Positions 42,742 through 53,952 of a stretch of DNA of 64,000 nt are shown in pieces. Numbering within the stretch: the first letter of the stretch is position 1; the number at the start of each line of letters is the position of its first letter. Under the pieces are notes generated by a model. The model ran no database searches and was not told where the DNA came from. It saw nothing but the letters and a program-made list of their open reading frames with translations. The translations under genes were made by a program, and so were the position numbers. Source of the stretch: Zoroaster sp. YZ-2022 (lineage: Eukaryota; Echinodermata; Asteroidea; Forcipulatida; Zoroasteridae); NCBI GenBank assembly GCA_029582265.1, contig CM055816.1:4122698-4186697 (forward strand), read 5' to 3'.

Positions 42742-43868
42742 CAGGCCTGGAATTACAATTTTTTTAGGGCAAGGCCACTTTGGCCTTGGAGCAAGCCAAA
42801 TTTTGGAGGGCACCAAGGCCAGTTGATAGGGCACCAAGGCCAAATTATGAAAAATAGAAAAGGCACGAAGGCCATTAAGTTATTAGTTTAATACGAGAGT
42901 TGTAAAACAAATTACAACTAACGATATGCATGAAGTTGTTTGGTTTTCTGTTGGTTTTTAATTTATTTTTTAAAGGCCTCTTTATTGAATATGTGTACTG
43001 TCCAAGATGATAATCTAAATCTGTTCCTTGTTTTAAATACCTTTGAGAAATCCTAACAAAAGAATATCACTGTCAATGAAATATAAATGAGGGAAAATGT
43101 AACCTGTGAATAAAGCATTACAATGAGCGGCTTAGCCTATACAACATGCAGGAATGATTAAGGGGGAGAATCCTCTTCTGACTCGGATGGCGATGCTGAG
43201 GTGTAGATGCTAGCATCATCAGTCTCACTCTGGGAATCTGATGAATATGGATCATCAGTGCTTGGAGCAACTTCCTTTGTAGACCTGGGGCCATATGGCT
43301 TGGTTTGAGGTCGCTTGAAGCCACTTGACCACCATTTTGCTACTGCTGGTGTTGGGTTGAAAACCTCAGGCTCTGAGCCCTGACTGCATATCTTTTCGCG
43401 GCATTGTTGTTTGTTTAGGCCTTATTAATTTTCTCAAAGTTTTTCGAGCAACGATAGCTTTTTCATACGTTAAAAGTTTTCCATTCACAAACCAGCTGCA
43501 CACGTCGTATACCATGTGATTTATACACGGCGTGAAAACTCCACCGATAGAGGGCGCTTGTACAGTAACAGCGCCCTCTGTTCGTGTGTGCAGTGTTTGC
43601 GGAAGGGAAATCACGATAGAAGAACAGCGTGTGTTGCGAGACTCTGACTCGTGAATGGATTGCGCTGGATATTATAAGATACATCGTCGCCCGAAAATAG
43701 AAATGTATGTAAAAATTGAAATTATATTAAAAGGGCACGACGGCCAAGGGGGGAAAAGGGCACGGCAATTATGGCCGTGAAGATGGTATTTTCTTGAGGG
43801 GCACCACGGCCAGTTACAAGGGCATCGACGGCCATGGCCGTCGTGGCCGCTGTGTAATTCCAGGCCTG
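42742..43868. mobile_element. hAT-like element with 6-bp duplication TATGCA
   Basis: TATGCA at 42736-42741 and 43869-43874; ends CAGGCCTGGAATTACA and its perfect inverse complement (16 bp). Subterminal GGGCACCAAGGCCA and GGGCACGACGGCCA words repeat at both ends. Contains an exon-like minus-strand frame (43158-43370). No catalytic core seen. Confidence 0.88.
43158..43370 (-). CDS. exon-like frame, Ser/Asp/Glu-rich C-terminus of unknown protein
   Basis: Not recognised. From a good acceptor (GCTCAGAG|CCTGAGG or GCTCAG|AGCCTG at 43371-43374) the minus-strand frame encodes PEVFNPTPAVAKWW, SSGFKRPQTKPYGPRSTKEV, then an acidic Ser-rich tail ending ASPSESEEDSPP and TAA (43158-43160), 70 residues. 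A long acidic tail with regular codons does not look like noise, and it lies within a hAT-like element. It is either the last exon of that family's transposase or a captured host exon. Upstream exons were not found; an open frame at 43380-43614 (ending RKTLRKLIRPKQTTMPRKDM) precedes it, but the connection is unclear. Confidence 0.4.
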   Translation of the reverse strand, partial: PEVFNPTPAVAKWWSSGFKRPQTKPYGPRSTKEVAPSTDDPYSSDSQSETDDASIYTSASPSESEEDSPP

Positions 43869-43959
43869 TATGCAGCAGCAAATTCCCTAGTTTTAAAAAT
43901 TTGAAAAATGTCTTAATTATAGTAAAATAATTACCATAAACACAATACGATAATTATGG

Positions 43960-44904
43960 TGGCAGAATCGCCATAAGAAAAATGAAATATTGGAGGTTTG
44001 AATCCAATACATGTACATGTATTTGGTGTTCTTGGTAAGGTTACATTTTTGGACTAGTGACTGGGATTTAAATTCATGAAACGTGTAAATCCTACATTTA
44101 AAAAATGGAACCTTCCATTTTATTCGACGACTTGCGATTCCCAGAAAGTTCAACTGATACATATTTTAAAAATTTTAATACATAATCTGTACTTTTTTTT
44201 CCTAAACCCATATTGCCACACATGTATTTTGGATTATTTTCCATACTCAATATGGACAATGTCATTAACCGGTTCCATTTTTTGGTTCCAATTACCCGTA
44301 AATGACTTTTTAAAATTTAGACTGAACATTTTTAGCCACACAAAATGAAGAAAACCTGGATGGAGGCTTTAGAAGTAACATTTGCCGACATCCTTTCACT
44401 GACTTGCCGGCTTTTGTTTGAAACTTGTGTATGTATTGGTTATTTTATACATTCGGGAGTATTTACATGTATGTGTTTTGACAAAATTGTTTACGGGTAC
44501 CCGGGTATCCGAAGATTTCCAATTTATGGTACCAGTTCCTGAAATAACCTAAAACGCACAGCCCTATATACTAATACTGGTGATTTTTGCAGAGGTATTA
44601 CAGATAAACTTATGGTGTTTCTTCACACTTGGTTTGATGATCCTTCAGGTGTGATTAATTATACGAAAAACACAAGATAAGAAGACATGTAGTCAACTGG
44701 ACAGATGTCAAACACTCTTGAGTAATGGTTCGTTTGAGATCACTGAACTGTGATTCTGTAGAAAGACACATAATTATTCACACTGTGTATGATGAGCCGG
44801 TGAGGGCACATGAAGGGCACTGTAGATCACTGTTGATAGATAGGACAGTGATGTAGTGCATTGCAATTGGTATATTTTGGAGTTGTGATATACATGTAGG
44901 TATG
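43960..44904. repeat. CCGGGTA/GGTTCC dispersed element, copy
   Basis: About 44260-44575: CCGGTTCCATTTTTTGGTTC, AATTACCCGTAAATGACTTT at the left and GGGTACCCGGGTATCCGAAG, TAAAACGCACAGCCCTAT at the right. Right end AGGGCTGTGCGTTTTA suggests a hAT-type terminus. The rest of the interval is filler. Confidence 0.6.
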
Positions 44905-45335
44905 CACTAACGCTGTGCCGGGTATCTGGGTACCCATACCCGATCGATACTGTCATTACCCGATTCTATTTTTCGGTTCCAGTTACCCGTAAACAAATTT
45001 TTAAAATTTCAACTGATCATTAAGCCACACCAATGGAATTCTCCAATTTTTTGTTAACAAAATATGTGTGTGGGTGGGTGGGTTGGTGGGTTGGTGGGTG
45101 CTGGGGGAATGGGGATGCTCTGAGTCATTTTTAATATATATAGAGGTGGGAGATTATTACAGTAAGTCCACATTTATTATGACTCGAATAAAACAATAGA
45201 AACTTGTGTTCATATTGGTTATTTTATACATTTGAGAGTATTTATGTGTTTTTACAAAATTGTTTATGGGTAACCAGGAATCTGAAGATTTTCAATTTTG
45301 GATATATCCGGTTCCCGAAATATAAAATGCACAGC
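44905..45335. mobile_element. GCTGTGC-ended element (CCGGGTA/GGTTCC family)
   Basis: Left end CGCTGTGCCGGGTATCTGGG, right end CCGAAATATAAAATGCACAGC. Inner inverted words GGTTCCAGTTACCCGTAAAC and GTTTATGGGTAACCAGG. A (GGGTGGGTTGGT)n stretch is at 45065-45105. Other copies: 31300-31460, 58750-58830, 59200-59295. Confidence 0.65.
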
Positions 45336-45572
45336 CTTTGTATGCACAGAATACTGGCGATCATTGGCTGGAAGAATTACATGGGCACGTATTACCATAA
45401 CGTACATGTATGTAATCTCATAAAGTTTACGCACAATGCTTACTTACATGTAATTTCATCACTAGATTTCATCACTAGATTTCATCACTAAATGACTATG
45501 ATGTACACCGACCGGATGCCACTTCAGGGTGGTAGAATAGTGAGCGATTTCCATTGTTATCACACAGCAAAC

Positions 45573-46705
45573 TGCTACACAGAATTCACAATTTGCTACA
45601 CAAAATTCACAATTTGCTGCACACAATTCACAATTTGCTACACACGATTCACAATTTGCTACACACAATTCACAATTTGCTACACACAATTCACAATTTG
45701 CTACACACAATTCACAATTTGCTACACAGAATTCACAATTTGCTACACACAATTCACAATTTGCTACACACAATTCACAATTTGCTACACACAATTCACA
45801 ATTTGCTGCACACAATTCACAATTTGCTACACCCAATTCACAATTTGCTACACACAATTCACAATTTGCTACACAGAATTCACAATTTGCTATTCACAAT
45901 TTGCTACACACAATTCACAATTTGCTACACAATTCACAATTTGCTACACCCAATTCACAATTTGCTACACACAATTCACAATTTGCTACACACAATTCAC
46001 AATTTGCTACACACAATTCACAATTTGCTACACAGAATTCACAATTTGCTACTCACAATTTGCTATTCACAATTTGCTACACAGAATTCACAATTTGCTA
46101 CACAGAATTCACAATTTGCTACACACAATTCACAATTTGCTATTCACAATTCACAATTTGCTTCCAAAAAATCACAATTTGCTACACAGAATTCACAATT
46201 TGCTACACACAATTCACAATTTGCTACACACAATTCACAATTTGCTACACACAATTCACAATTTGCTACACACAATTCACAATTTGCTTCCAAAAAATCA
46301 CAATTTGCTACACACAATTCACAATTTGCTACACACAATTCACAATTTGCTACACACAATTCACAATTTGCTACACAGAATTCACAATTTGCTACTCACA
46401 ATTTGCTATTCACAATTTGCTACACAGAATTCACAATTTGCTACACAGAATTCACAATTTGCTACTCACAATTTGCTACACCCAATTCACAATTTGCTTC
46501 CAAAAAATCACAATTTGCTACACAGAATTCACAATTTGCTACACACAATTCACAATTTGCTACACACAATTCACAATTTGCTACACACAATTCACAATTT
46601 GCTTCCAAAAAATCACAATTTGCTACACAGAATTCACAATTTGCTACACACAATTCACAATTTGCTATTCACAATTTGCTACACACAATTCACAATTGCT
46701 ATTCA
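45573..46705. repeat. 19-bp satellite-like array (ACACAATTCACAATTTGCT)
   Basis: About sixty units. Most are 19 bp; 14-bp units (ATTCACAATTTGCT or ACTCACAATTTGCT) and 21-bp units (TCCAAAAAATCACAATTTGCT) are interspersed in repeated higher-order blocks. For example, the succession ending in the TCCAAAAAATC unit recurs near 46160, 46285, 46495 and 46600. All long open frames here are repeat artefacts. Confidence 0.97.
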
Positions 46706-47330
46706 ATATTAGCATTACATGTATACACAAATATTTCTGCATACAATTTTGCTATGCAAAATGTTTGAATGAAATCATTCCCTGAATTACTTGTAGAATC
46801 TATAAATGTATACATACATACAATAGAAACTAACATGTGAGTTATGTGACCTTCATAGCACAGCAGATGACCTTGATGACATTTGACCTTAAAATGGGGT
46901 CATCAAAGGTTGATGTCTAGAATGATAATTCCAGGAATTAATTCAGATCAATGTGTGTATATGATGTATGTTTGTGATTAGAATGTACATGTACATGTAG
47001 TGTGTCGTGGTTGCAACAAACATAAGTGAACCACTTTGATAATATTTCTGTAAGATTGAAATATTTTTGATATTTTGTTAGTGTAATTTCTAATTTGAAA
47101 TAGAGGGGAAGCTTAGAAACGAAAAACCTTGCCTTGAATGTTTCATACTGTACTTGAACTCTGACCTTAATATTACAAATAGAGAACTACGTAGTTGCTG
47201 TATACTGTTGCATATAAACATGACACAACTACTCAAACATTCTGCTGGCATACCTTGGCGCCACTGTATAAAGCCAGCATGTTGAAATAATATCCTTAGA
47301 ATTAATATTCTTTAACAGTGCAAATTTATG
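46706..47330. other. no recognised feature
   Basis: AT-rich unique-looking sequence with scattered ACATGTA words. No exon-like frame seen. Confidence 0.4.
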
Positions 47331-47722
47331 AATCAAACCATTGAGGCCACTCCAAGCCATTGCTATGGAAGGCAGTGGCTGCTAATGGCTACACTGCATA
47401 GTAACATACATGTAATACAATGTATGTACATGTACCTCATATGTCTGTTGGTTTTAGTGGTTTGTGATTGATGTATTGCAGGGGCATACTATTATGTTCC
47501 AGTCTCAGTGGCTGGTGGTGGCTTACTCTTGAGAGTCTGTGTTTACAAAATAACTGCTGAATATCCCAATGATAGTTTTTTTTTACAGTGGTCTCCAGTG
47601 GCCTCAGAGTTTTACATACAAGATTACGTAAAAGGGTTAGTGTGGCTTATATGCACAAACGATGTGTACAACATATTGGACATTTAGTGGTTGGGAGTGG
47701 CCTCCATGTGTAGCAGGGCGAA
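47330..47722. repeat. CCACT-word element, degenerate copy
   Basis: AACCATTGAGGCCACTCCAA to GGTTGGGAGTGGCCTCCATG and TGTAGCAGGGCGAA; both ends are mutated from CCCTCCTAC. Confidence 0.65.
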
Positions 47723-47870
47723 AGGACCTGTTTAATAAATGCAAAATAAATGTTACTGGCCTTATGTTTCGAACCTACGTACATGTAGCAGGTTCTTTCT
47801 CAAAGGCAAAGTGAGAAAGAGCCTGCTAGGTTTGAAACGTAAGGCCAGTAACCATTTATTTTGCTTTAAT
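47723..47870. repeat. compact CCTAGCAGGTTC hairpin
   Basis: ACTGGCCTTATGTTTCGAAC, GCAGGTTCTTTCTC and the inverse GAGAAAGAGCCTGCTAGGTT, TGAAACGTAAGGCCAGTAAC. AAGGACCTGTTTAATAAATG before it equals the tail of the 54-bp array unit at 5995-6826, here as a single copy. Confidence 0.82.
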
Positions 47871-48425
47871 ATTACGATTTATGAAAACATCAATTTCTGA
47901 AAAAATTGCTGGTAAAATAGTGAAAAAACATGGGCCGATATATCTGCAAATAATTATGTACACAGGACATGTTAGTGGTTATTTATAAGTCTTTGGAATA
48001 ATCTTCTATTTGCTACACCTGTTCTCAGGGGTGATCATAAAATTCTGCAATTACGACCAAACTTTTACTTGATGTGGGCAATTTAAATCACAAATGGGGC
48101 ACTAATTGTTATTTCTCTCTATACTTACATCCAGAGCTGTCAAGTAAAACTTTATTGTGATACAACTGTTTCATGTTTTAGATTTTTAGTACATTGTGAT
48201 GATGGCAAAACTCTAGTGTACACATTGATATACAGTGTCCTACAAAAACAAGTTGTTTTGTATGATACTGTAGTACAATGCACAACATGTATGTAGTCTA
48301 AATATGGACTCCATCTTTTTTGTATACACATTGCGACAATGTCCAATAAGCGGAAAGCTGGTACAGATACCTATAAAATGTCTGTACTTACATGTATTTG
48401 AAGCAGCTGAAACGTTAAATACTTA
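47871..48425. other. no recognised feature
   Basis: AT-rich filler; nothing supported. Confidence 0.4.
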
Positions 48426-48427
48426 AG

Positions 48428-48771
48428 GTACATGGAGTGCCATGGTCGAGCGGTTTAGTGCATCGGATTTGTGTTCTGATGGCTGAGTCATCAGAATGTG
48501 GGTTCGAATCCCAACCGCGACCATGGTGCTTGTGTCCTTGAGCAAGCCACTTTACCGTAATTGCTTCTCTCCACCCAGGGGTAAATGGGTACCTGTGAGG
48601 GCAGAGTTGGTTGTTGTGTTTGATTAGCCCTATATGCGCTGTAATGGCAGCAATTGAGCTGTATAGATGGTTTCAGGAATAGTTTATGCGCCTGATGAGC
48701 AGGGGTAAAAATATAATGCGCCTTGAGCACCAGTTTGGTGGATACGTGCGCTATATAAGTACACATTATTA

Positions 48772-48805
<34 letters not shown>

Positions 48806-48806
48806 A
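48428..48806 (+). repeat. tRNA-derived SINE family 1
   Basis: CATGGTCGAGCGGTTTAGTG (box A), GTGGGTTCGAATCCC (box B), CCTTGAGCAAGCCACTTTAC, GCGCCTTGAGCACCAG, GTGCGCTATATAAGTACAC and an (ATT)n tail. The best full-length copy with this 3' end; transcribed by RNA polymerase III if active. Confidence 0.92.
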
Positions 48807-49109
48807 TATGTTCATGAAATAGCAGTTGATTGTTATTCCTCCCCCTGTCCTGGGTCCGGACATAGCTCATCACAGTCTGTTTCCATCTGGGGAATTATCT
48901 AAGGATTGCATTCAGTCAAGCATTTGACACCTTGTCCAAGCAATCCCATGAATAGCTGGGGCCAATGTTATTGAGTTGCTTAGCAGGAGAAAACATGATT
49001 AGCAGAATCTGATGGTTATCAGCCAAACTTTCATGCACAATACATGTACATACTCTTTGGCTGGTTGTCTATTTAATTCCGCTTAGCATTTATATGTATG
49101 CTTAAAGCA

Positions 49110-49746
49110 TAATTTTCTACTAAGCAGCTCTGTGAAATTCAACATTAATTCAACCTCACCATCCTATCTGTACATTGCAAAGGAATCTTAGAACTTGAGC
49201 ATGGACTTTGTCTCATCATGTGAAATTCAACATTAATACAACCTCACCATCCTATCTATACATTGCAAAGGAATCCTAGAACTTGAGCATGGACTTTGTC
49301 TCATGTGAAATTCAACATTAATTCAACCTCACTATCCTATCTATACATTGCAAAGGAATGTTAGAACTTGAGCATGGACTTTGTCTCATGTGAAATTCAA
49401 CATTTAATTCCACTTCACCATCCTATCTGTACATTGCAAAGGAATCTTAGAACTTGAGCATGGACTTTGTCTCATGTGAAATTCAACATTTAATTCCACT
49501 TCACCATCCTATCTATACATTGCAAAGGAATCCTAGAACTTGAGCATGGACTTTGTCTCATCATGTGAAATTCAACATTAATTCAACCTCACCATCCTAT
49601 CTATACATTGCAAAGGAATCCTAGAACTTGAGCATGGACTTTGTCTCATCATGTGAAATTCAACATTAATTCAACCTCACCATCCTACATTGTGTATCTG
49701 TACATTGCAAAGGAATCCTAGAACTTGAGCATGGACTTTGTCTCGG
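49110..49746. repeat. about 85-90 bp tandem array, seven copies
   Basis: Unit GTGAAATTCAACATTAATTC, AACCTCACCATCCTATCTAT, ACATTGCAAAGGAATC, TAGAACTTGAGCATGGACTT, TGTCTCATCAT. Units alternate with and without the final ATCAT and with AATTCAACC or AATTCCACT. Confidence 0.95.
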
Positions 49747-51224
49747 ACTTGGAGGCAAAATGGCCGTTTCCAAATACTAAACATTAAATTTCAATGTGAA
49801 CAATTTCCTTGAAAATTAACAAAAAGTGTCTTAATCATAATAAAATACATTAAGTTACCATTAACATATTAAAATTATAATGGTGGCAGAATGGGAAAAA
49901 TGAAATATTGTACGTTTGAATACAGTATATGTACTTATTCTTGCTAAAGTGTAATTTTTAAATGACTAGTTACTCAGACTTGATCATTTTTGAAAAAAAA
50001 GGTGTCCAAATGTTTAACTTTATAGTGCATTGTACAATACTCTTGCACATGTTTTACAAATAAAACCATTTAGCAAACAGGGCGTCCAAAAGACACCCAA
50101 AGGTATTGCTGGCTAATACTACATGTATACATGTGTATGTCGATTTATTTATTCTTCTGTGATTTCATGATTTACAAAGACAATCCTCTCCTGAATTGTA
50201 GTGTTGAATCAGTTAAGCCAGTCTTTACCCATGTTCTTGCATTATACATTATTCCTGATCCTCATGGACAATTCAGTGATCAATTATATTTTCCTGACCC
50301 TGAATATGCAGAGAATATTAATTAAATATCCGAGTATAAGTGAAACTCAGATAGTATTCTCCCACGCTCTTGTGTCTGATGGTTAGTCTACTAACCATCC
50401 AGAATCCATTTAATTAAGTGCACAGATATGCAATCAGCAGACTGTGGTATTGTCGTGCATTTTATTTATTGGATTTCGTTTCAAAGAATAAAGATACGCA
50501 GGTTATCTGCAGTCGACTTGCATGAATTATTGCATCTTAAGACGCCTGAGCGTTACAGTACAGTGACTATGTAGCTGATCACCAGTATTCAGTACACAGC
50601 TGTCAAATAATGGATGCTGATGGATTCTTATGATATCACTATGGAGAGCTGTTCTGTGGAGAATTAATTTTGAGTGTCTGTAGGATGTTATTGTATCGCT
50701 TAATCAATCTGTCTTGGAGGAATGCTCAGAGTCAAGATGCCACACCCGTTTAGGTACATTGTACACTGTACATGTTTGTTAAATCTCAAATTACATTATT
50801 GTATAAAATGCTTTGTTATTTAATATTGGATTTTAAATATAGTGTTTTAGCCAGAATTGATCATGTTGGTGAAAACTAGGTGTGCAAGATAGAAACCATC
50901 GAGTGCTTATAACATGGAGTTTATTGGATGTTCAACAAATCTTAGTCCAGAAACTGGGCATTAAGGAGTTAAGAATTACAAACCTGTTGCATACATGCAC
51001 TAGTCTTGAACAGTGTATTAAAGCCATTTGTTTTTCATAGTGTTTTTTCATAGTGTATACAAGGTATTCCCTTACAGTATAGTTTGACCCCTCAAAACAC
51101 TATGAAAAACGAATGGGTTTGAGAATAGGAGGGCTTTAGTTTGTGTTATTATATATTTAGGCATACATGTACACCGTACCTGTTTACAAGCTTTTGTGGA
51201 TTACATGACCCACTTACATATATT
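49747..51224. other. no recognised gene
   Basis: 49790-49960 resembles 43890-44050 (AATGGTGGCAGAATGG), a dispersed repeat. Short frames at 50131-50386 look random. 51000-51130 has a small inverted ACACTATGAAAAA / TTTTTCATAGTGT pair ending GGAGGGCTTTAG. Confidence 0.45.
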
Positions 51225-51480
51225 TAGATTGATGAAATTTTTGCGTCAAGTGATGAACAATGGATTTGATTTTTGCCCTTACGCCAAGGTAATGTATGAA
51301 GCACTGCATGATCAGTGCTTTCCAATTCGGGATTCAAACCCACGATCTCCTGCTTACTAGTGCAGACGTCTTAACCTCTCGACCACCGAGCTTGCCCGAT
51401 GGTGATTGGCTGGCTAGAATATACATGTATCAGCGGGTACCTCAATCGTCATCGGGCAAGCTGGGTGGTTCACATGCTGC
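51225..51480 (-). repeat. tRNA-derived SINE family 2
   Basis: Minus-strand GCTCGGTGGTCGAGAGGTTA, CAGGAGATCGTGGGTTTGAA, then the body to ATTTTTGCGTCAAG. Confidence 0.8.
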
Positions 51481-51547
51481 AGTATGAGTTTGGAAATGTA
51501 TGTACAGTGTACGTGTAAATGTTGATTTGGAAAAATTTGGTTGTTAA

Positions 51548-51916
51548 CCCTCCTACTTCTGGTACCTTTTTCATACAAGTTGATCCACCATTTGAAACCA
51601 TTCGCTTTTGTGGTTTTGAATGGTGAAATAACTGTACAGTATTGATTCCCCCAAATGGTTTTGAATGGTAGGTCAGCTAATACAAAACCTTGTTTGGATC
51701 TTTCCAAATGGTAGTACAGCTAATACAAAACCTTGTTTGGATACTTCTAAGTGGTGAATCAATGGACCCTCTATGCATTTGAATGGATTTGAATGGTAGT
51801 AAAGCTTGCTACCAACACTGTTCAAATGGTATCACCATGTGTGTACAAAACCAATGGGCATTTTGGTAAGTGGAAATTTTGAATGGTTTCAAATGGTCAA
51901 ACAGTAGGAGTTTTTT
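51548..51916. mobile_element. TTAACCCTCCTA element, CCATT-word type, copy 3
   Basis: TTAA at 51544-51547 and about 51917-51920; CCCTCCTACTTCTGG at the left and ACAGTAGGAG, then a T-run, at the right. Interior as in 30898-31217 but with an extra TACCATTTGGAAAGATCC unit. Confidence 0.88.
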
Positions 51917-51920
51917 TTTA

Positions 51921-52119
51921 ATACAGGTATTCTCTGTTTTCTCTCTCTCCTAAAATCAAGGGTTTAAAAAGGAAAAAGTTGAATTTTTCTATCAAAAATT
52001 CTTTATCAGATGTCATTATGAGTGACATGTAGACACGTACTTGTACACGTTCATGTACACATTTATTCAAAGTTGTTTTGCACAAACTGCATTCAGGTGG
52101 TTTGCTCAAAATTATTGAT
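51921..52119. other. no recognised feature
   Basis: Filler between a MITE and a tandem array. Confidence 0.3.
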
Positions 52120-52415
52120 ACTAAATGTTCCAAAATTCACAATATTTAGTTCCAGGTGAATAAAAGAAATCCCATTTGTTTTCATGGATACAAGTTCAGA
52201 TACTAAATGTTCAGATACTAAATGATACTAAATGTTCCAAAATTCACAATATTTAGTTCCAGGTGAATAAAAGAAATCCCATTTGTTTTCATGGATACAA
52301 GTTCAGATACTAAATGTTCAGATACTAAATGATACTAAATGTTCTAAAATTCACTATATTTAGTACCTGGTGAATAAAAGAAATTCCATTTGTCTTCATG
52401 GATACAAGTTCAGAC
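52120..52415. repeat. about 113-bp tandem triplicate
   Basis: Three copies of TACTAAATGTTCCAAAATTC, ACAATATTTAGTTCCAGGTG, AATAAAAGAAATCCCATTTG, TTTTCATGGATACAAGTTCA, with short GATACTAAAT repeats at the joints. Confidence 0.93.
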
Positions 52416-52539
52416 TTCTTTGCACAGTGTACTTACATTGTATGCTGAGTTCAATCACCTCACATTTCTCATATATATGTAAGACCATATTGTGCTGAGA
52501 CATTAACCCTAATCCCATACAGGCATTAACCCTAATCCC

Positions 52540-52830
52540 CTACAGCAGGGTTGTCACCAGACCAAATTGAGTGCCGGCTAATTTTGTCAATTGCGAGCGT
52601 AGTGAGCGGAGCGAATGGAGCGCAGCTCCTCACGGCCGGGGGTCCAGGGGCAACGCCTCGGTGGGGGTCGAGGGGGCGAAGCACCCCAAAGCTCCTGGGT
52701 TTTAGCTTTTAAGAATAGATTTGGAGGGCTCACCTTTCACATAATTTGTTGTATAATAGTATGATATTTTCATAGTATTATACAAGAATTTATGATGTGA
52801 ACGAGTGCCCTCCAGTGCAATTGACAACAA
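52540..52830. repeat. repeat end with GCGAGCGTAGTGAGCGGAGC
   Basis: GCGAGCGTAGTGAGCGGAGCG, AGGGGGCGAAGCACCCC and CCTCCAGTGCAATTGACAAC: GC-rich island resembling the end of a dispersed element; family not recognised. Confidence 0.35.
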
Positions 52831-52831
52831 T

Positions 52832-53000
52832 GTCAACGCATATAGGGCTAATCAACCAACTCTGCCCTCACAGGTACCCATTTAACCCCTGGGTGGAGAG
52901 AAGCAATTATGGTCAAGTGTCTTGCTGAAGGACACAAGCACCATGGTCGCGGCTGGGATTCGAACCCACATTCTGACGACTCAGCCATCAGAACATGATA
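52832..53000 (-). repeat. tRNA-derived SINE family 1, truncated
   Basis: Inverse of GGGTTCGAATCCCAGCCGCG, ACCATGGTGCTTGTGTCCTT and CACCCAGGGGTTAAATGGGT; box A half lost after ATCAGAACA. Confidence 0.82.
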
Positions 53001-53287
53001 TGACCATTGGTATGACCATTGTAGACTACTGTATGTATACACGTACATTATGTCAATTTTTGTGCGTTCATGAAGTTGCACACATACACATTATGTCAAT
53101 TTAAACAAAAATTACAATTGGATTTTCTCCCGAAGTGTGGCGGGTAACAGGAAAAAAAACATGAAACACGAAAAGTCAAAACAGAGCCGCTACGATGTGC
53201 TGTAGGCATGTTATTGTTTACCTTCAGGAATTGTGATTTTGCTGCGGCGGTCTGAACACAATTTTGGATTTGTTTTCTTTATAAGGT

Positions 53288-53615
53288 CTTGTGGGGTGCC
53301 ATGGTCGAGCGGTTTAGTGCATCGGATTTGTGTTCTGATGGCTGAGTCGTCAGAGTGTGTGGGTTCGAAGCCTTGCTGCGACCATGGTGCTTGTGTCCTT
53401 GAGCAAGACACTTTACCATAATTGCTGCGAGGCGGGTGAACCCAGCCACTGGGGATGCACAAGCCAGTGCATGCTTAGTGCCGGTCCCAAGCCCGGATAA
53501 ATGGGAGGGTTGCGTCAGGAAGGGCATCCGGCGTAAAACCTATGCCAAATCAAATATGCGGATCATGATCCGCTGTGGCGACCCCTAACGGGAGCAGCCG
53601 AAAGAGGAAGAAGTT
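53288..53615 (+). repeat. tRNA-derived SINE family 1, long 3' tail type
   Basis: CATGGTCGAGCGGTTTAGTG, GTGGGTTCGAAGCC, then a different 3' part: CCAGCCACTGGGGATGCACA, AAATGGGAGGGTTGCGTCAG, GCCAAATCAAATATGCGGAT, GGGAGCAGCCGAAAGAGGAA. TATAAGGTCTT lies on both sides (53280-53290 and 53620-53630), a likely target duplication. Confidence 0.9.
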
Positions 53616-53639
53616 CTTTATAAGGTCTTTAATCTTTCT

Positions 53640-53952
53640 GTGACTGCAAGAGTCAAAATCAGTCAAGATACTTGCCAAGGTATATCTAGTGCACTTAAAA
53701 GTCGAACACTGTCAAACCTTACACATGTACATGTAGTAAGTACATTATAAAATACAGGTCAAAATGAGTCGACTGTTTTGACTGGTAAAAGCATTGTCTG
53801 GTGTTCAGGGTGGTGAAAATGACAGTAAAAACCAGTCAAAAATGCCCCTGTGTGCACATTTGGGTTGACAGTCAAAGCAGGCAGTTGACTGGTTTTGACC
53901 TCTGTAGCTACATGTACTTGCCACTAAAGTTCAGCTAAAGTAGGAGGGTTAA
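53640..53952. mobile_element. TTAACCCTCCTA element, AGTCAAAA-word type, uninterrupted copy
   Basis: From CTGCAAGAGTCAAAATCAGTC to AAAGTAGGAGGGTTAA. Counterpart of 37065-37590 without the MITE. The left end is eroded, perhaps by the adjoining SINE. Confidence 0.78.

Larger units (their letters stand above)
42262..43960. mobile_element. palindromic TTAA MITE split by two insertions
   Basis: Left half 42262-42352 (TTAAAGGGAAAAATATCATC, AAAATTACTGATTAA). A TTAACCCTCCTA element (42353-42729) and then a hAT-like element (42742-43868) follow. TATGCAGCAGCAAATTCCC after 43868 continues the centre of the MITE. The distal half is eroded, so the right limit is approximate. Confidence 0.65.

Noticed and set aside
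45492..46785. Two 400-codon plus-strand frames and Cys-rich minus-strand frames (VANCELC repeats)
   Set aside because: The 19-bp array is open in all frames because its word has no stop in most readings. The Cys spacing simply reflects the unit.
48432..48505. tRNA genes at SINE heads (also 53290, 56945, 59620 minus, 5060 minus, 51390 minus)
   Set aside because: Box A and box B are present, but the segments continue into shared SINE bodies with (ATT)n tails and do not fold as complete tRNAs.
49110..49746. CRISPR array
   Set aside because: Units are about 85-90 bp with no unique spacers, in an animal genome.
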